A DNA stretch of 15,056 nucleotides from Chitinophagales bacterium (GTDB taxonomy: Bacteria > Bacteroidota > Bacteroidia > Chitinophagales > UBA2359): positions 1-15,056 of the forward strand of contig JAHDIA010000054.1 of assembly GCA_020631035.1 (NCBI GenBank), in the 5' to 3' direction. Position numbers and translations under genes: made by a program. This document shows, piece by piece, positions 13,141-15,056 of the stretch. Each line of letters opens with the position of its first letter. Position 1 is the stretch's first letter. Below the pieces are notes generated by a model. It was not told the DNA's origin, searched no databases, and worked only from the letters and a program-made list of their open reading frames with translations.

Positions 13141-14571
13141 CTAATACGACCGCCAATAATCCCAAGACAGTCCAAAATGAATGAACCAAGCTCGTTTGCC
13201 TTGGTTGTTAAAAGTGTATTCCAAACTCATGGGTACATTTTCCCAAAAGACGACATCTAGTGCGACACCTGTACCTGTCAACCACTGATTGTTGTAGGGA
13301 TTTTGTGTGTCAAACAACTCATCTTGACCTCTTGACAAATCATTGTGAAATCGGAAAAAGCATGCCACTGGAATTTTTCGTTTGCGGATGGGATTGGGTA
13401 AAATGAACTCCCAAAATTTGTAGCGAAGATTGCTACGTATCAAAAAGTAAGCCTGAGTGTCGATGATGTTTGCTTCAAAGCCTCTGACAAAATCCCGTCC
13501 AAAGCCAATTTTGGGATTGGTATAATAATTTTGATTTCCCCAAGTTTTGAATGCCTTAAAATTGCCTGCAATAAACCAACGCTCGCTCAACTGATGGTAC
13601 TTAGAAACATTGGCAACCAATTCAAAGGTATTGACCTCATTGAAAATGCCCAGTCCGTGTTTGTTTGCCTCGACTCGTAGATACCAACCATTTAAAGGAT
13701 AATTGATGAGGTCTCGGCGGTCGTGTTCAAAAGCATAAGATAGACTAAAATGGGTTTGTTTGAGTTGGTTAGGATTTAAAAATTGTGGATTAAGGCTTGC
13801 CAACAAATTGTCAATTTGGATGTGGTGGATATTGAGTTTGACAAAGTGGGCAGTGTTGAGTCGTTTTTTGTTTTTGAGGGTGATGTTGCCTGTCCAGCGG
13901 TGCATCAATGGTTGGTCGGGAATGAATTCGGCAGAATCTGCGGGAAAATATTGGAGTTTATTGGCATCGCTTTGGTAGTATACTTGGCGATCTCCAATGT
14001 ATTCTAAGCGGGTTTTGAGTCCCCATTGTTTGCGTTTGTCAATGTATGGGAAAATGTAGCGAAACTGTGCGAGTCGGCTATAGCCCAATTCTAAAGAAGC
14101 AATGATGCTCTCGCCTCTCCCCCTCAAATTGTACATATTGAAATAAGCTCCGTATACCAATCGTCTCAAATCGGCATTGTGGTCTTGTAGCCAGACATTG
14201 TAATTCTGATCAATGACTTGTAAAGTAGGGATGGGATAAACACGCCAGCGTTCCTCTATGTCCAATTTAATAAGAGCGTGATTGTTTTTGACTTTTAAGG
14301 TATCAATGTCTACTTTGTTGAATAGGTCGGTATTGAGTAGATTGTCTTCGCTTTCGGTAAAATTGCTTTCTAAATCTTTGATTAGAAGTGTATCACCTAT
14401 CCCAAAAGTCAATTCTCGAAACAGATAAGCTGCTTTGCTCACTTTATTGCCAGTGACCACCATACTGTCCACTACAATAAAAGCCCCTTGGGTTTGTCCC
14501 CAAAGTGGAAAGGAACAGTACACTGCTCCAAAAAGCCAGCACAATAGAGGGAAAATAGGTTTTACATACAC
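13141..14571 (-). CDS. BamA/Omp85-like outer-membrane protein with a single POTRA domain
   Basis: A 476-residue outer-membrane protein. Residues 1 to about 26 are a signal peptide. One POTRA-type domain follows (about 32-107, with VTGNKVSKAAYLFRELTF and IGDTL). The remainder is a C-terminal beta barrel of the bacterial surface antigen (Omp85) superfamily with alternating strands, the conserved RDLINYPLNGW region (286-296), the lid-loop motif VRGF (362-365) followed by E.NIIDTQAYF, and a terminal strand ending in tyrosine. With one POTRA it is shorter than true BamA (five POTRAs), so it may be an accessory transporter or lipoprotein/lipid-handling member. It follows the CBS gene by 22 bp on the same strand and is likely co-transcribed with it. 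Confidence 0.85.
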   Translation of the reverse strand: MYVKPIFPLLCWLFGAVYCSFPLWGQTQGAFIVVDSMVVTGNKVSKAAYLFRELTFGIGDTLLIKDLESNFTESEDNLLNTDLFNKVDIDTLKVKNNHALIKLDIEERWRVYPIPTLQVIDQNYNVWLQDHNADLRRLVYGAYFNMYNLRGRGESIIASLELGYSRLAQFRYIFPYIDKRKQWGLKTRLEYIGDRQVYYQSDANKLQYFPADSAEFIPDQPLMHRWTGNITLKNKKRLNTAHFVKLNIHHIQIDNLLASLNPQFLNPNQLKQTHFSLSYAFEHDRRDLINYPLNGWYLRVEANKHGLGIFNEVNTFELVANVSKYHQLSERWFIAGNFKAFKTWGNQNYYTNPKIGFGRDFVRGFEANIIDTQAYFLIRSNLRYKFWEFILPNPIRKRKIPVACFFRFHNDLSRGQDELFDTQNPYNNQWLTGTGVALDVVFWENVPMSLEYTFNNQGKRAWFIHFGLSWDYWRSY

Positions 14572-14593
14572 AAGCGATTAGACACAGCTAGTT

Positions 14594-15056
14594 TTATATC
14601 TTTAGGTAGTTCATTAAAGAATCGTAACGCTCTTGCAGGTAATCATCAAAAGTTTCTTCACCATAAGACGCTTTGACCTCATAACTGTATCGTTCAAAAG
14701 TAGCAACAATCGTATTGAGTTCTATTTTATTGAGCTTTAATGTAAGCGTCATCTTTTTAGAATCAGGCGAAGTTTCGACATAGGTAGCCAAAATGCGTGC
14801 GCCTTCCGATTCGATGATTTGAGAGACCTCTGCCATTGAATAATCAGACGTATTCATTTCCAAGACGATGATGCCTCCAGGATCTTTAAAGGCATTGATG
14901 CTGGCAATTCGTTCCAATACTCCATCTCTTTGAATCAAGCCAACATAATGACCTTCATCATCGACTACAGGAATGGCTGAAGTACCATATTGATTCATCT
15001 TCTTAACAATATCGAATAAATGATCTTCAACATTAACATTGACTCGTTCGTTTTCC
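14594..15056 (-). CDS. CBS-domain protein, N-terminus outside the window
   Basis: A partial gene: the frame is open to the right edge, and an internal ATG at 14998 is not the start because DHLFDIVKKMNQYGTSAIPV continues a CBS domain across it. About 153 codons are visible. They contain one CBS unit (ending VVDDEGHYVGLIQRDGVLER) and then an ACT-like second half with DPGGIIVLEMNTSDYSMAEV, LKLNKIELNTIVATFERYSY and a C-terminal RYDSLMNYLKI. Bacteroidota proteins of this type are about 218 residues, with two CBS repeats that usually bind adenosine nucleotides. They often lie beside nadK and a BamA-like gene; here only the BamA-like partner is adjacent. The physiological role is not established. 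Confidence 0.85.
   Translation of the reverse strand, partial: ENERVNVNVEDHLFDIVKKMNQYGTSAIPVVDDEGHYVGLIQRDGVLERIASINAFKDPGGIIVLEMNTSDYSMAEVSQIIESEGARILATYVETSPDSKKMTLTLKLNKIELNTIVATFERYSYEVKASYGEETFDDYLQERYDSLMNYLKI

Overview
The window looks like chromosomal DNA of a member of the Bacteroidota, probably a low-GC, Saprospira-like or Cytophaga-like marine type; the lineage below phylum is a guess. Four things support the phylum. Promoters fit the Bacteroidota sigma factor (-33 TTTG, 19-21 nt, -7 TAnnTTTG), for example at 2228, 7280 and 10852. The gene order small membrane protein - mutL - rhomboid - rhomboid - membrane endonuclease/exonuclease/phosphatase is familiar from this phylum. The first rhomboid has the C-terminal DUF6576-like tail seen in Bacteroidota. 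The CBS-domain protein at the right edge has the PGGIIVLE-type second half known from this group.

Layout. 1-481 has no convincing gene but holds three stacked repeats: an AT-rich palindrome, a GC-rich structured block and a long two-tier inverted repeat. On the + strand follow a LemA lipoprotein (482-1030), NAD kinase (1186-2067), and scpB (2276-3874) with rluB (to 4616). The acidic tail of ScpB and the lysine-rich N-terminal extension of RluB share about 476 bp in different frames. The convergent gap 4617-5028 contains hairpin repeats and no gene. On the - strand, read from 10.8 kb down to 5.0 kb, lie a small membrane protein, mutL (GTG start overlapping the previous stop), two rhomboid-family genes and a membrane-anchored EEP-domain protein. 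The gap 8133-8501 between mutL and the second rhomboid is filled with a hairpin element, a four-copy tandem repeat and a heptamer microsatellite. An unrecognised single-TM protein (+, 10978-11679), a RidA-family deaminase (-), recR (+), a one-POTRA BamA-like outer-membrane protein (-) and a truncated CBS-domain gene (-) complete the window.

Functionally this is mostly housekeeping: chromosome condensation (ScpB), rRNA pseudouridylation (RluB), mismatch repair (MutL), recombination repair (RecR), NADP supply (NadK) and membrane or envelope functions (LemA, rhomboids, BamA-like). I see no phage, CRISPR, toxin-antitoxin or transposase genes. The unusual content is in sequence architecture. There is a long acidic/basic dual-coding overlap between scpB and rluB. 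There are also four copies of a dispersed intergenic element (4652, 4831, 8203 and 11793) with related flanks but unrelated central hairpins. I could run no database search, so all family names rest on recognised motifs.
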